Part shown: positions 9,505 to 18,764 of the stretch, one piece after another | Layout of the letters: each line of letters starts with the position of its first letter | Position numbering within the stretch: the stretch's first letter is position 1 | Assembly: GCA_002336115.1 (NCBI GenBank) | Contig: DDEN01000041.1 | Coordinates: 73,395 to 137,394 of the forward strand | Length of the DNA stretch: 64,000 nt | Reading direction: 5' to 3' | Source: Chitinophagaceae bacterium UBA1953 | GTDB taxonomy: Bacteria > Bacteroidota > Bacteroidia > Chitinophagales > Chitinophagaceae | Made by a program: the position numbers and the translations under genes | The notes under the pieces: model-generated | Told to the model about the DNA's origin: nothing | Databases searched by the model: none | What the model saw: the letters and a program-made list of their open reading frames with translations, nothing else

Positions 9505-10117
9505 ACATCTTCTTTTTTTCGAATTCAGTTATAATAAGGTTGTTGTTTTCAAGCCATTCTTTTGCCTTGGAAGACGTTAATTCATTCCCGATTTCTCCAG
9601 CGAAAATAAGATCATGCAACTTGTTCATATAAACAAGTGGTTTACCTCCATCAATATCCTTCAAAACAAACCGGGCACCAGGTTTCATCTTTTTTATCAA
9701 ATCCCTGATAAAGCGTTCCTGCGCATTTTTGGGAACATGATGTAAAACATCATTCAGGAATATTATGTCCATTTCTCCAATTTTATCGGGGAAATGAATT
9801 CCGTCAAATAGCTCGAATTGAAAATTAGCAGAGCCGTATTTTTTAAAGAGTGATTCTGCATTACTAACTAATCTTTCATTTATCTCAATTCCGTATACTG
9901 CAGAAGGGGAAGCAAATCTTGACAACAGCAGGCAAAACTGGCCGGAACCACAACCAACATCACCAACTTTCTCACCCGCATTAACAAGGCTTATCAGCTC
10001 TGCAAAAGGGCAAACTACTGGTCTGTAAATAATTTTAAGTCTGTCTAATACCCCCGAGCCAAAATTCAGAGATTTCAGATACTTTAACAGCTCCTTGTTT
10101 GAAATATTTTTTTTCAT
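9464..10117 (-). CDS. Class I SAM-dependent methyltransferase
   Basis: A 217-residue cytosolic methyltransferase. SAM-binding motif I is VGDVGCGSGQF at about residues 52-62, followed by the acidic end of strand 2 (YGIEINERL), the motif II/III region (DIIFLNDVLHHVP) and a post-motif strand (PGARFVLKDIDGG). The fold fits the Methyltransf_11/25 group. It lies between an acyltransferase (5 bases upstream) and a membrane protein that overlaps its end, so it is part of the minus-strand EPS operon and probably methylates a sugar or lipid-linked intermediate. The acceptor cannot be read from the sequence. Confidence 0.8.
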   Translation of the reverse strand: MKKNISNKELLKYLKSLNFGSGVLDRLKIIYRPVVCPFAELISLVNAGEKVGDVGCGSGQFCLLLSRFASPSAVYGIEINERLVSNAESLFKKYGSANFQFELFDGIHFPDKIGEMDIIFLNDVLHHVPKNAQERFIRDLIKKMKPGARFVLKDIDGGKPLVYMNKLHDLIFAGEIGNELTSSKAKEWLENNNLIITEFEKKKMYVYHHYTIVAQKP

Positions 10118-10122
10118 CGCTT

Positions 10123-11235
10123 CTAACTCGTAATTGTTTTTTTAACCTGCTGGTAATTAGTCTGCTTCTTAGTGATTGAAAAAAGAAACCAGAGGGGGCC
10201 ATCCTTGATCAGCAAATTGTAAAATACAATACATACTGAAATACTGATAATTATTCCTGCAAAAAGCAGGATTATTGGGTTTGAAATCAGAAATAGTTTC
10301 ATTAAAACAATACGTACAAAAGCGGCTACAAATACATGCATAACATAAATATACAGAGAATGAAAACCGACTACCCGCAAAAATGAAAATACATTCGTTT
10401 TCTGGATGTTGAATGCAAGAATAAACATAAACAAACACCCAATTAATGACACTAATATAAACAACCCTCTTCCAGTAACATCAGACAAAAAATATTCTTC
10501 GCCTTTATGCAGATAATAAATTTGCACCAGTACAAAAACAGGTATACTCAGGAGCAAAACAGAAACCCTGCCCAGAAATAGCTGAGTTTTTTCATTGAAA
10601 AAAAAGTTCGAAATAGCATCACCCACGGCAAAAAATATGTAAAATTCCATCCAGTCAGACATCATACTGGCCTGATTGAAATATCGTGATAAGAAGTATA
10701 GAATAATACCAAGCAAAAGCTGTTTCTGGTGATTTAATTTCAATTTCACTTTTATTAAAGTGTAAATTATAGTAACATTAAACAAAGCAGGTAAATACCA
10801 GAATTGATCCAATTGTCTTGGATGATACAAAATATAAGTGTAATCAATTAAACTCCTGCTTGCGTTTGTAAAAGAGGAAAAAACAATTTGTAAAGTAATC
10901 TGTAAAAAACACCAGATAAAGTAAGGATACAGGATTGTTTCAAACTTATCATGAACCAGTTTAGCCAATGTTCTTTTGGCCAAACTCGAATTGATAAAAA
11001 AGGCTGAAAGAATAAAAAAGAGCGGCATTCTGAAACTAAAAAAAATCATATTTGCATTTACGAGATATTCAGGAACAGGCAGACCTGTTCTTTCTACACC
11101 TATAAGAACATGCCGGTACACAACCAGTAATATTGCAATTCCTCTTACATAATCAACCCATTTGTACCTGCTTTTTTGCAGATATTCAAGATTAAAAGAC
11201 TTATTTATTAAATAAGAGAGAGTGGTTGATTTCAC
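10123..11235 (-). CDS. Acyltransferase family 3 membrane protein
   Basis: 370 residues, about ten membrane spans. The start is GTG at 11233-11235; no in-frame ATG occurs nearby and the protein opens normally. The family signature lies at residues 25-45: YVRGIAILLVVYRHVLIG, containing the catalytic-type Arg and His of the Acyl_transf_3 fold, followed by the FFSFRMPLFFILSAFFI span. Such proteins move acetyl or other acyl groups onto sugars of surface polysaccharides (NodX/OafA-like). Gene order (TolC-like, then this, then methyltransferase) suggests EPS O-acylation. Confidence 0.85.
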   Translation of the reverse strand: MKSTTLSYLINKSFNLEYLQKSRYKWVDYVRGIAILLVVYRHVLIGVERTGLPVPEYLVNANMIFFSFRMPLFFILSAFFINSSLAKRTLAKLVHDKFETILYPYFIWCFLQITLQIVFSSFTNASRSLIDYTYILYHPRQLDQFWYLPALFNVTIIYTLIKVKLKLNHQKQLLLGIILYFLSRYFNQASMMSDWMEFYIFFAVGDAISNFFFNEKTQLFLGRVSVLLLSIPVFVLVQIYYLHKGEEYFLSDVTGRGLFILVSLIGCLFMFILAFNIQKTNVFSFLRVVGFHSLYIYVMHVFVAAFVRIVLMKLFLISNPIILLFAGIIISISVCIVFYNLLIKDGPLWFLFSITKKQTNYQQVKKTITS

Positions 11236-11299
11236 ATTTCAAAAATTAACTGATCGGAAATATAAAAATTTCCTTTCTTAGTTTTTAGTTGTATTTAAT

Positions 11300-12055
11300 T
11301 TATTTGGGTGCTGTAATTTCTTTAATTACTTCATCTAAGCTTCTTCCGATTAACCGTTCTATTTCAATCTTGAGTAAATCTCTTTCAAGTTCAAGGTTTA
11401 TTTTTTTTGTTAACTCTATATTATAAAGTTTTTGGGCGGTATTATAGTCTTCAATTTTTATTACACTATTCCTGAACTGTTCCTTTGCCTGTAAATAAGC
11501 TGTTTCTTCATCATCAACTGTCTGGTTCTGGATAGCAATCAGTTGTCCATAACTCAGGTATTGCCTATATTTACTTATCACTTCAGCTCTGATATTACGA
11601 ACAAGCTGCTCCTGTGTAAAATTGCTGATTGCGACCTGCTGCTTTGCCGCTTTTACCCTCGCCCCATTTGAAAATATTGTTCCAAGAGGTATTGTGAAGC
11701 CAAGTGTCGTTCCCGGAAAAAAAACTGATCCATTTTGATTTGCTTGCGTATACGTTTGATTGTTATAATTAGCATTTAATGTAAATGAGTTCACCCATGT
11801 ATTCTTTTGACCACGAAGTTGGTATTCGTTAATCTTACTTTGGCTTTGTGAACTTTTAATTGAAGGCCCCTCCAGTGCAAGTTCAATAAGCTTCTTTTCT
11901 ATTGAATCTTTAAACACATAAGCAGAATCAACTTCCTGCAAAAGCTTATTAACTGAGTCTTTTTTTTGAGCTGTTACAGAAATCGGAGCTAAAAAAAGTA
12001 AGCACAAAAATGAAAAAAACATTATTCCTTTCATAGCATAAAAAATCTTTCTCAT
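11300..12055 (-). CDS. Half-size TolC-like outer-membrane protein
   Basis: 251 residues from the ATG at 12053-12055, which overlaps the stop of the upstream polymerase gene (ATGA); an internal Met at 12034 is a possible alternative. A signal peptide ends near SVTAQ. The remainder looks like one TolC repeat: long helices, a strand pair with GTTLGFTIPLGTIFSNGARV at about residues 125-144, and a long C-terminal coiled coil ending GRSLDEVI. Normal TolC/OprM proteins carry two such repeats in 430-480 residues, so this is half size. In an EPS operon with Wzc- and Wzy-like genes it may be the outer-membrane partner for export (inference). Longer upstream readings of the frame overlap the polymerase and are not likely. 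Confidence 0.75.
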   Translation of the reverse strand: MRKIFYAMKGIMFFSFLCLLFLAPISVTAQKKDSVNKLLQEVDSAYVFKDSIEKKLIELALEGPSIKSSQSQSKINEYQLRGQKNTWVNSFTLNANYNNQTYTQANQNGSVFFPGTTLGFTIPLGTIFSNGARVKAAKQQVAISNFTQEQLVRNIRAEVISKYRQYLSYGQLIAIQNQTVDDEETAYLQAKEQFRNSVIKIEDYNTAQKLYNIELTKKINLELERDLLKIEIERLIGRSLDEVIKEITAPK

Positions 12056-13566
12056 ACAATTTGCGGTTGTGTTTGTGATATTTGAGTAAACTCTGTTAAT
12101 CTTAAAATAATCGAAATTAAAGGGTAATAAATAACAACATCTGTTATCTGACCAATTGCTACCTGCGCAAAATCTCCCACATAAAAGCAAAATAAAGCAG
12201 CCGTGCATGCAGCAAATAGTGTTTTCTCCCTTGAGCCCTTTGCGGAAAAATATCCACTAATTCCGGTTTTAATAACACTAAAATATAAAACTAAAAATAT
12301 GATAAAACCAATCCACCCAAGCTCTAATGCTTTTTTCAAATATCCACTGTCGGGGGGGAAACCAGCTAAAGGATGATTTGGGTGATAGGTTAAGCCTTCA
12401 TCACCTGTAGTGCTTAAGCCCCCCCCAAAAGGATGTACATATATATATGGCTGAATTGACTTCCTGTTTTTTTCTCTTACTAAATAGGATGGGTCTTTAG
12501 TTCCCCCACGCAAAGTTTGAACAAACTGACTGTCTTGGTTAAATCCCCCGAAAGGTAAAAATGGTAAAACAAGAAGTATAGCCAGACCGATTACAGCAAA
12601 AATGCGGATACGTTTTTGATTAATTGCCATTAAAAAGAAAAGTACTAACCCGGCAACAAACATAACATTTGCTGTGCGTATTAACGAATAAGACATTGCT
12701 GCTAACATTAGTGCAACGCCTGAGAAAAAAGTAATTCGCTTTACAAGCTTTTCCTCCATCATCGCTAATGCAGCATAGAAAACCACACCTATTGACATAA
12801 CAATTGAAAGAGAAAGTGCATCAGGAAAAACAGACATTCTTCTTGCACCTCCATTTACGAAAGTCATTCTGAATCTCCTTGGATCCATCCTCAGCCAATC
12901 TAATTCAAAATTGAAAAAGCCATGCCACTCCTGAATACATGCATAAAGAGCGACCAGGACACAACTGATAAATAAAATGTTGACAAACCTCTCAATTTTT
13001 CTTTTATCAGAAAAAATAATATAGCAAATGAGTAAAAGTAAAAATACACTCAGAATTTTCCTCACAACCGGAATAAATCCGGTTATTGAAAGTCCGGCAA
13101 AATTAAAAATCTCAAAAAAAGTATAAACATAAATCGCCACAAGAAGCGACCCAACTCTTGTGCTAACGAGTCGTTTTGTTTCAATGCCGATTTTTTCTCT
13201 ACGAATGATGAAACCAAAAAATGTTACACCAACCAATATATCAGAGAAAACTCCTATAGGGAGAATGTTTTCAAAAACAAGTCGGTTAAAAAAACTGATA
13301 AAAAAAGAATAAAGAAGTATAATGTATAATCCTATCTCTGCATTCAAAATGCACAAAGTGATTACCGCTACTCCAATTATCAGTGCCAGTAATCCAAAAC
13401 CAAGCGGCAGATGCTCTGCCATCAAAAAACCTGAAATAAGAGCAAATGACAAAGGGAGTAAAATAATCAACCACTTGCTAAAATTGTTTCCAGCAGAAAA
13501 TTTCTTCTTATCCTGAACGTTGGAATATCTGTGATCTTTAACCTTTATTTCATCAGTAAAGGGCAT
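12052..13566 (-). CDS. O-antigen ligase/Wzy-type polysaccharide polymerase
   Basis: 504 residues with about 11-12 membrane spans after a 30-residue polar N-terminus. A large periplasmic loop at about residues 345-410 holds conserved polar sequence (VREKNRKSIQPYIYVHPFGGG and HPNHPLAGFPPDSGYLK), matching the Wzy_C/O-antigen ligase loop with key Arg and His. These proteins join lipid-linked repeat units into polymer or ligate them. It is flanked by a Wzc-like gene upstream and the TolC-like gene downstream (4-base overlap), an arrangement typical of EPS assembly. Confidence 0.85.
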   Translation of the reverse strand: MPFTDEIKVKDHRYSNVQDKKKFSAGNNFSKWLIILLPLSFALISGFLMAEHLPLGFGLLALIIGVAVITLCILNAEIGLYIILLYSFFISFFNRLVFENILPIGVFSDILVGVTFFGFIIRREKIGIETKRLVSTRVGSLLVAIYVYTFFEIFNFAGLSITGFIPVVRKILSVFLLLLICYIIFSDKRKIERFVNILFISCVLVALYACIQEWHGFFNFELDWLRMDPRRFRMTFVNGGARRMSVFPDALSLSIVMSIGVVFYAALAMMEEKLVKRITFFSGVALMLAAMSYSLIRTANVMFVAGLVLFFLMAINQKRIRIFAVIGLAILLVLPFLPFGGFNQDSQFVQTLRGGTKDPSYLVREKNRKSIQPYIYVHPFGGGLSTTGDEGLTYHPNHPLAGFPPDSGYLKKALELGWIGFIIFLVLYFSVIKTGISGYFSAKGSREKTLFAACTAALFCFYVGDFAQVAIGQITDVVIYYPLISIILRLTEFTQISQTQPQIV

Positions 13567-13569
13567 GTA

Positions 13570-13695
13570 TTAAAAAAATAATATTTTAAAAAATATTGCA
13601 ATAAAGATCAGTGCAACAATCGTAATCAAAGCTTTTTCGTGAAACGTCTTAAGTCTTTGTTTAACATGCCTGTTTCCTTCATGGTTTTGATACAT
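13570..13695 (-). CDS. Putative 41-residue single-span membrane protein
   Basis: A short frame from an ATG at 13693-13695 to TAA at 13570-13572. It is placed exactly between the Wzc-like gene (29 bases upstream) and the Wzy-like gene (3 bases downstream), so it fits the operon spacing without overlap. The N-terminal half is polar and basic (MYQNHEGNRHVKQRLKTFHE), and the C-terminal half is one strong hydrophobic helix (ALITIVALIFIAIFF), giving a classic small bitopic membrane protein by the positive-inside rule. No family is recognised. It may be a small regulator or stabiliser of the polymerisation complex, or a chance frame. Confidence 0.45.
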   Translation of the reverse strand: MYQNHEGNRHVKQRLKTFHEKALITIVALIFIAIFFKILFF

Positions 13696-13724
13696 ACTCT
13701 TAAATCATTTTACAATTGAAGAAA

Positions 13725-15929
13725 TCAGGCTGTATTTACATTCTGCAAATCAACCATATTTAAAACTGAGCCGGTGTATTTATCACCAAGAGTTTTGAAG
13801 AAATAAATTGATTCATTGTCGATCTGTTTCACAGTAGTAGATGCCGAAAACACACCAATAACTCCATCTACATACTGCGAAAGTTCTTTAGCGTCTGAAA
13901 AATCATTTAATGGCGGACCTTCAAGGAATATATAATCAAATGCAGTTGTCAGTTCGTGCAGATGTTTCAGTAAATTATCTACGGGTAAAATTTCTGATGG
14001 CGTAAAATCTCCTGCCTGACATCCAATAACAAAAATTCTTTTATTATCATCAATTGTAACGGCCTTCTCCAATACCTGTTGAACAAGAGGTTTGCTATTG
14101 TCATACTCCAACTGTTCCAGCGATGGCACAGCACCAAGATAAATCGTCAGATCATTATTACAGAAATTCGTATCAATAATTAAAATTTTCTTTTTGCTCA
14201 TGCTAAAACTGTAAGACAAACCAGTTATAATTGTTGTTTTGCCCTGTCCTTTTTTTGTGCTTGCAAAAAGTACAATCCGTTTTCCGCTGCTTTCAATTTC
14301 ATACCTGAGTTTACGTAAACATTCTCTGAAAATATTATGCTGTTTTGTATACCGTGGCGCATCATCTTTTTTAATTACTATATCGGCAATTTTATTTTTC
14401 CGCAAGTCCATCAGGTTAATCATGTTGATGAGCTTAAGATTAACAGCCTTTGCAAAAATGCCGGGTGTTTTTAATGATGAGTCCAGATAAGCCAAGAATA
14501 AAATAACAAGTATAGATGCCAGTAAAGCAGCGCATCCTGCCAACCCTACAATTAATAAACGTTTGGAAGGTTCAGGGGAAATTGCAGGTTGCGCCATTAA
14601 CAACTGGCGAAAGTTATTGGCAGATGAAGAACTTGTTTCATAAGCATCGGTGTATTTCTGTTTGGCCTGTAAATATTCTGTATTAGCCTGTTCAACATCC
14701 TTTATTAAAGTTTCGGCAGAAGCACCACGAGCTGCATTTGAATTAGCCGCCCCTCTCAGTATGCTAATCTTACTTTTTAAAGAATTGATATTATTAATAC
14801 TCGTTTGTATATCTATTTGCAAGTCATTTTTCCTTGCTAGCAATTCTGTTTTTGTTTCAGGAAGTTTTTCAGTAACAGCAGGGGTACTTGGTTTTGTTGC
14901 TGCAACTTTATCCTGATATTGCCTTTTTAATCTGTTGTACTTAGTAAAAAGAGCCTGATCGTTAGATCCTGAAGAAACATAGTTTCTGTACGCTTCATTC
15001 ATCTCGTTGCGTAAGACAATCAACTCATCATTTACAGCATCCGGAACAATTGTGGAAGAAGATTGAGAATTAAAATCTGCCAGTCTGTTTTCTACTTTGT
15101 GTAATGATGCCTGCTGGTTAGCCAGATTTGCCTGTTCAGTTGCAAGAGATTGTTCAAAATTTGAAATAAGATCATAAGTGCTTGTGCTTTCCATGTTAGC
15201 ACTTGCAATACCCGCACCTGCCATCAAAGCTTTTTTAAAATCCAGCTCTTCTTTACGCTTAACCATTATATTTTTTAACGTATCTAACGACTCCTGAGAA
15301 GTTGTACTCCTGATCTTTTTATAATAACGGATAAACTGCTCGTATAAATTATTAATTGCAAAAGCAGAAAGTTCAGGGTTTTCAGAAATGAAATCCATTT
15401 GAATATAATCAGTATGCTGAACTCTGTAAACAACAAGTTGTTTCATGATAGATTTGTAATCATATCCATACAAACTGAGAAATTCAAGCATTTTTTTCTC
15501 ATCGGGCTTATATGATGTTAACAGGTTCATACGTTCAAGCCTGTCACTGAAAATCCTTTTCGCTTGTTCCTTATTGATTTCTTTGTACAGAGCGCTTTCC
15601 TTATCCTTTTCTTTAAGTTGTGTGAATGGCTCTTTTTCTTCCAGATCGTGTAAAATCAGTTTATAAGCAAGAAGATTAATGACAGATGGAGAAGTGATAG
15701 TTACAATTGCATTGTTAAACTTTGTATCTGCTTCATACAAATCAAAATTATCTGTACCAATAGCAATTTTATCGCTGATAGTAAAACCAGTGGAAATTTG
15801 TGTAAATGACCGGTATTTCTTTTTGTTGTTCTGGGTCAGAAAAAAGGCCAGCCCAGATGCAAGGAGGGAGGCAAATATGATGATCCATTTTCGCTTTAAT
15901 AATGTCCGGAACAAATAAATAATATCCAT
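13725..15929 (-). CDS. Wzc/GumC-like polysaccharide co-polymerase with degenerate tyrosine-kinase domain
   Basis: 734 residues. An N-terminal Wzz domain starts with a span at about residues 14-30 (WIIIFASLLASGLAFFL), then a long periplasmic helical region (about 35-470) and a second span (LLIVGLAGCAALLASILVILFLAY). The cytoplasmic ATPase has Walker A GQGKTT at about 557-562, Walker A' ILIIDTNF and a Walker B-like strand YIFLEGPP at about 664-671. Canonical BY-kinases have Asp where this has Glu in Walker B, and end in a Tyr cluster; here the tail is QNVNTA with no cluster. It should control EPS chain length; kinase activity is doubtful. A 236-base leader lies upstream. Confidence 0.85.
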   Translation of the reverse strand: MDIIYLFRTLLKRKWIIIFASLLASGLAFFLTQNNKKKYRSFTQISTGFTISDKIAIGTDNFDLYEADTKFNNAIVTITSPSVINLLAYKLILHDLEEKEPFTQLKEKDKESALYKEINKEQAKRIFSDRLERMNLLTSYKPDEKKMLEFLSLYGYDYKSIMKQLVVYRVQHTDYIQMDFISENPELSAFAINNLYEQFIRYYKKIRSTTSQESLDTLKNIMVKRKEELDFKKALMAGAGIASANMESTSTYDLISNFEQSLATEQANLANQQASLHKVENRLADFNSQSSSTIVPDAVNDELIVLRNEMNEAYRNYVSSGSNDQALFTKYNRLKRQYQDKVAATKPSTPAVTEKLPETKTELLARKNDLQIDIQTSINNINSLKSKISILRGAANSNAARGASAETLIKDVEQANTEYLQAKQKYTDAYETSSSSANNFRQLLMAQPAISPEPSKRLLIVGLAGCAALLASILVILFLAYLDSSLKTPGIFAKAVNLKLINMINLMDLRKNKIADIVIKKDDAPRYTKQHNIFRECLRKLRYEIESSGKRIVLFASTKKGQGKTTIITGLSYSFSMSKKKILIIDTNFCNNDLTIYLGAVPSLEQLEYDNSKPLVQQVLEKAVTIDDNKRIFVIGCQAGDFTPSEILPVDNLLKHLHELTTAFDYIFLEGPPLNDFSDAKELSQYVDGVIGVFSASTTVKQIDNESIYFFKTLGDKYTGSVLNMVDLQNVNTA

Positions 15930-16166
15930 GTTTCTTTAAGTCCTTTTTGTTGAATTTAATAAAGGATTTTTAGGATTTACTATTGTCTCATGGAATATTG
16001 ACGGATTTTCGAATGACATAACGCCTTGATTAGCTTTGTCTTAGCTGCGTAATAACGATGTATTTCAAGTATAAAAATAGTAAACTGGGGGAAGTTACAC
16101 AACTTTTTGGTTAAGATTCAGTTTTTTAGTGAGATATTAAGCTGGTTGATCTTACTGTACCGGCGC

Positions 16167-17339
16167 TTACGTCTGAGCTCTCTTTGCTTTATCCCAAAGC
16201 GCAGACTGATGCCCTTTTAAAAACCTCACAAATCCCAGCAAAACGGAGTAATTCATAAAAACGAAATAATAAATAAACTTAACCGGTTTGAGTTTAATTG
16301 AAACGGAAGAAATTGAATGAGCCAGAAACGCCGAACCGTAAAAAATAAATTGCAGAATGAGTACAGACAACCAAAAAAAACTCTTTGAACTTATTGCAAT
16401 TACAATATTAGTCAAGAGAATCAGTATCAGGCAAAACGGACTGGCCCCCCACCGAAGAACCCGGTGAGAAAAGTATAAAAAAAACAAACGGGGGTGTTCC
16501 CAGAATCTGAACAAACTTTTTAGCATAACAATTGCCTGGAACCCGCCGGCCGATATTCTTACTTTTCTTTTTTTCTCTTCAGATACTGATGCAGAGGGAA
16601 GTTCAGATGCAACAGCATTTTTTTCATAAAGAATTTTATATCCTTTCTGTGCAACTTTCAAACTGATTATGAAATCATCGAGAATCACTTCGGGAGAAAC
16701 CGGTTCAAACAGTTGTTTGCGTACTGAAAACAATTCACCGGCTGCACCAACTACTGAATAAAAATCTGAATCATTTTGTTTCAGGAAAGATTCATACTTC
16801 CAGTAAAGTCCTTCACCGGCTGTTTTTTCATCTTCGCTCCAAGATGCCCGAATCACTTTTTTTTCTCCGGCAACTCCTCCAATTTTTTCGTTGTAATAAT
16901 GGCGAACTATATTTTTAACCGCATTTTTATTAACATCTGTATTGGCATCATTAAAAATTAAAATATCATTATGTGCAAGCTGAACAGCTCTGTTAAGGGC
17001 AGCAGATTTCCCCTGGCGCTGACTTTGATGAAGTAAGATTACACCCTGATAGTTTCTCACAATTTCAGGAGTCCGGTCAGTTGAGCCATCGGTAATAAAA
17101 ATATATTCAATTAAATTCCGGGGATAATCAAATGAAAGGCAATTATTAATTTTGGATTCAATACAATCTTCTTCATTATATGCCGCAACTATAAAAGAAA
17201 CACTTGGGTAAAAGTCCGGAGCTGATGATTTCTTTTTTCCAAAAAACCTGTTAACCAGAAATGCAATAACAGCATAACCGATATAGTTATACAAAACAAT
17301 AGCAAAGCTAATCCAGAATAATAATTTCCATAGCAGCAT
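16167..17339 (-). CDS. Membrane-bound glycosyltransferase family 2
   Basis: 390 residues. One N-terminal span (LLFWISFAIVLYNYIGYAVIAFLV) precedes a GT-A catalytic domain: SFIVAAYNEEDCI, then DGSTDRTPEIV near residue 88, the metal-binding FNDANTD near 130 and LDDFIIS near 220. Three or four C-terminal spans follow. This is the chitin/cellulose/PgaC-like topology, but the QxxRW motif of processive enzymes is not seen; the corresponding position reads KRKVRISAGGFQ. It probably adds single sugars to a lipid-linked intermediate. It stands apart from the Wzc-like gene, with a 237-base gap, and is divergent from the GT39-like gene. Confidence 0.8.
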   Translation of the reverse strand: MLLWKLLFWISFAIVLYNYIGYAVIAFLVNRFFGKKKSSAPDFYPSVSFIVAAYNEEDCIESKINNCLSFDYPRNLIEYIFITDGSTDRTPEIVRNYQGVILLHQSQRQGKSAALNRAVQLAHNDILIFNDANTDVNKNAVKNIVRHYYNEKIGGVAGEKKVIRASWSEDEKTAGEGLYWKYESFLKQNDSDFYSVVGAAGELFSVRKQLFEPVSPEVILDDFIISLKVAQKGYKILYEKNAVASELPSASVSEEKKRKVRISAGGFQAIVMLKSLFRFWEHPRLFFLYFSHRVLRWGASPFCLILILLTNIVIAISSKSFFWLSVLILQFIFYGSAFLAHSISSVSIKLKPVKFIYYFVFMNYSVLLGFVRFLKGHQSALWDKAKRAQT

Positions 17340-17497
17340 TCCGAAAATTAAAACTAATTTTCCGTTTATGAAATATTAACTTTAATAAATTGTACTGCTG
17401 CATTAAATGCACGTCATTTTTATATTTTCATGAAAACATCTTTATAGTTACAGGCATTTGAAACAACCATTATAAACATTCATCAACATTACTGAAT

Positions 17498-18679
17498 ATG
17501 GCTTTTGCATTTAAACTTCTAAAATTCGATCAATCAGCCGGACAGCTTTCAGACAAAAACACTACTAAAAAAAATCATTTCATCTTATTGTCAATTCTCC
17601 TTACAGGTTTTATAGTTAGAGCAGTAGTTTGTTTTTTTGTTTCGGAACTGCATGTACAAAGAGATACGCTTGGCTATCTTGAACAAGCTGATACCTTGCT
17701 GTCAGGTGGGTACACAAATTATTTTCCGAATGGTTTCCCATTCTTAATTGCCTTAGCAAAACTTATCTCTCCTGATCATTATATTACTGTTCTGCTATGG
17801 ATTAATATTCTGCTTTCCACAACAAGTATTTATTTTCTTTACCATATTGTAAGAAAAACATCCGGAGATATTAAAGTGTCTTTACTGGCTGCGTTGGTTC
17901 TTGCTTTTTTTCCAACACAGATAAACTACGTTCGATGGATACTTTCTGAAACACCTTCAACATTTTTTCTTATAGGTTTTTTCTTCTTTTATTTACAAAA
18001 CAAAAACTTCTCTGCAGGCTTGTTTATTGGTATTGCATCAATTATCCGAACAGAGTTATTTATGATATTACCTCTTGTAATGTTTACAGAACTGCTTGCA
18101 TTCAGAAAAATAAGAGTATTTCTTATTGCAGGGTTGCTCATTCCTGTATTACTGACAGGATTTTATTGCAAACAAAAAACAGGCAAGTTTGCAATTTCCG
18201 GACATGGTAAAGTAAACGCTGCATATTCAATAACTGCTTCAGGCAGTTTTATTGACTGGTATTATCTTGATAAACATCCGGAAATAAAAAACAGCAGCGA
18301 CGCACTAAAAATGTATTTTGAGAACATGAAAAAAGAACCAGTTCAATTTATAAAAAACAGAGTTGCAAATTTGTGGGAACTTTGGGGACTTTTTCCATCG
18401 TCTTCCTCAGGAAACCGGGGTATTGCTTCGAGAGTCTTTATTGGTTCCACAAATCTTTTTCTGCTTGGTTTTGGATTATTTGGCTGGTGGAAACAACGAA
18501 AAAACTTCAATGCATTTATTTTAATCTTCCCTTTTTTTGTTATAACATCAATTCATGTAATGATGTATGCCCTTCCAAGATATACTTATCCTGCTGAGCC
18601 TTTTATGATTGCACTTGCTGCTTCTCCATTTTTTCCTTTTTTGATTAGGGTTCTTACAAAAGAGAATTTAAGTAAATAA
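17498..18679 (+). CDS. GT39/ArnT-like membrane glycosyltransferase
   Basis: 393 residues with about 9-10 membrane spans. After a polar 28-residue N-terminus and the first span, the first periplasmic loop reads ELHVQRDTLGYLEQADTLL, where the acidic residues occupy the position of the GT-C/GT39 catalytic Asp; the following GGYTNYFPNGFPFLIALA is typical of ArnT/PMT-like proteins. GT-C enzymes use polyprenyl-phosphate sugars on the periplasmic face. The only plus-strand gene in EPS block 1, it is divergent from the GT2 gene and ends before a strong palindromic terminator. The sugar transferred is unknown; a polyprenyl-phosphate pentose made by the 3.7-6.4 kb genes is one option (inference). Confidence 0.7.
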   Translation: MAFAFKLLKFDQSAGQLSDKNTTKKNHFILLSILLTGFIVRAVVCFFVSELHVQRDTLGYLEQADTLLSGGYTNYFPNGFPFLIALAKLISPDHYITVLLWINILLSTTSIYFLYHIVRKTSGDIKVSLLAALVLAFFPTQINYVRWILSETPSTFFLIGFFFFYLQNKNFSAGLFIGIASIIRTELFMILPLVMFTELLAFRKIRVFLIAGLLIPVLLTGFYCKQKTGKFAISGHGKVNAAYSITASGSFIDWYYLDKHPEIKNSSDALKMYFENMKKEPVQFIKNRVANLWELWGLFPSSSSGNRGIASRVFIGSTNLFLLGFGLFGWWKQRKNFNAFILIFPFFVITSIHVMMYALPRYTYPAEPFMIALAASPFFPFLIRVLTKENLSK

Positions 18680-18712
18680 ACAAAAAAAATCTCCACGCAT
18701 TTGGGGATTTAA

Positions 18713-18750
18713 AGAAGGCGGTTTGAATTCAAACCGCCTTGCCTTCTTTT
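18713..18750. terminator. Bidirectional terminator, perfect 26-base palindrome
   Basis: The palindrome at 18715-18740 (arms AAGGCGGTTTGAA and its complement) is followed by CTTTTT on the plus strand. It lies between the convergent GT39-like gene and the giant esterase gene and can serve both. Confidence 0.85.
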
Positions 18751-18764
18751 TAAAAATTTAATAA

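Noticed and set aside
12056..12208. Upstream extension of the TolC-like gene
   Set aside because: It lies inside the Wzy-like gene and the ATGA overlap at 12052-12055 gives a normal start with signal peptide.
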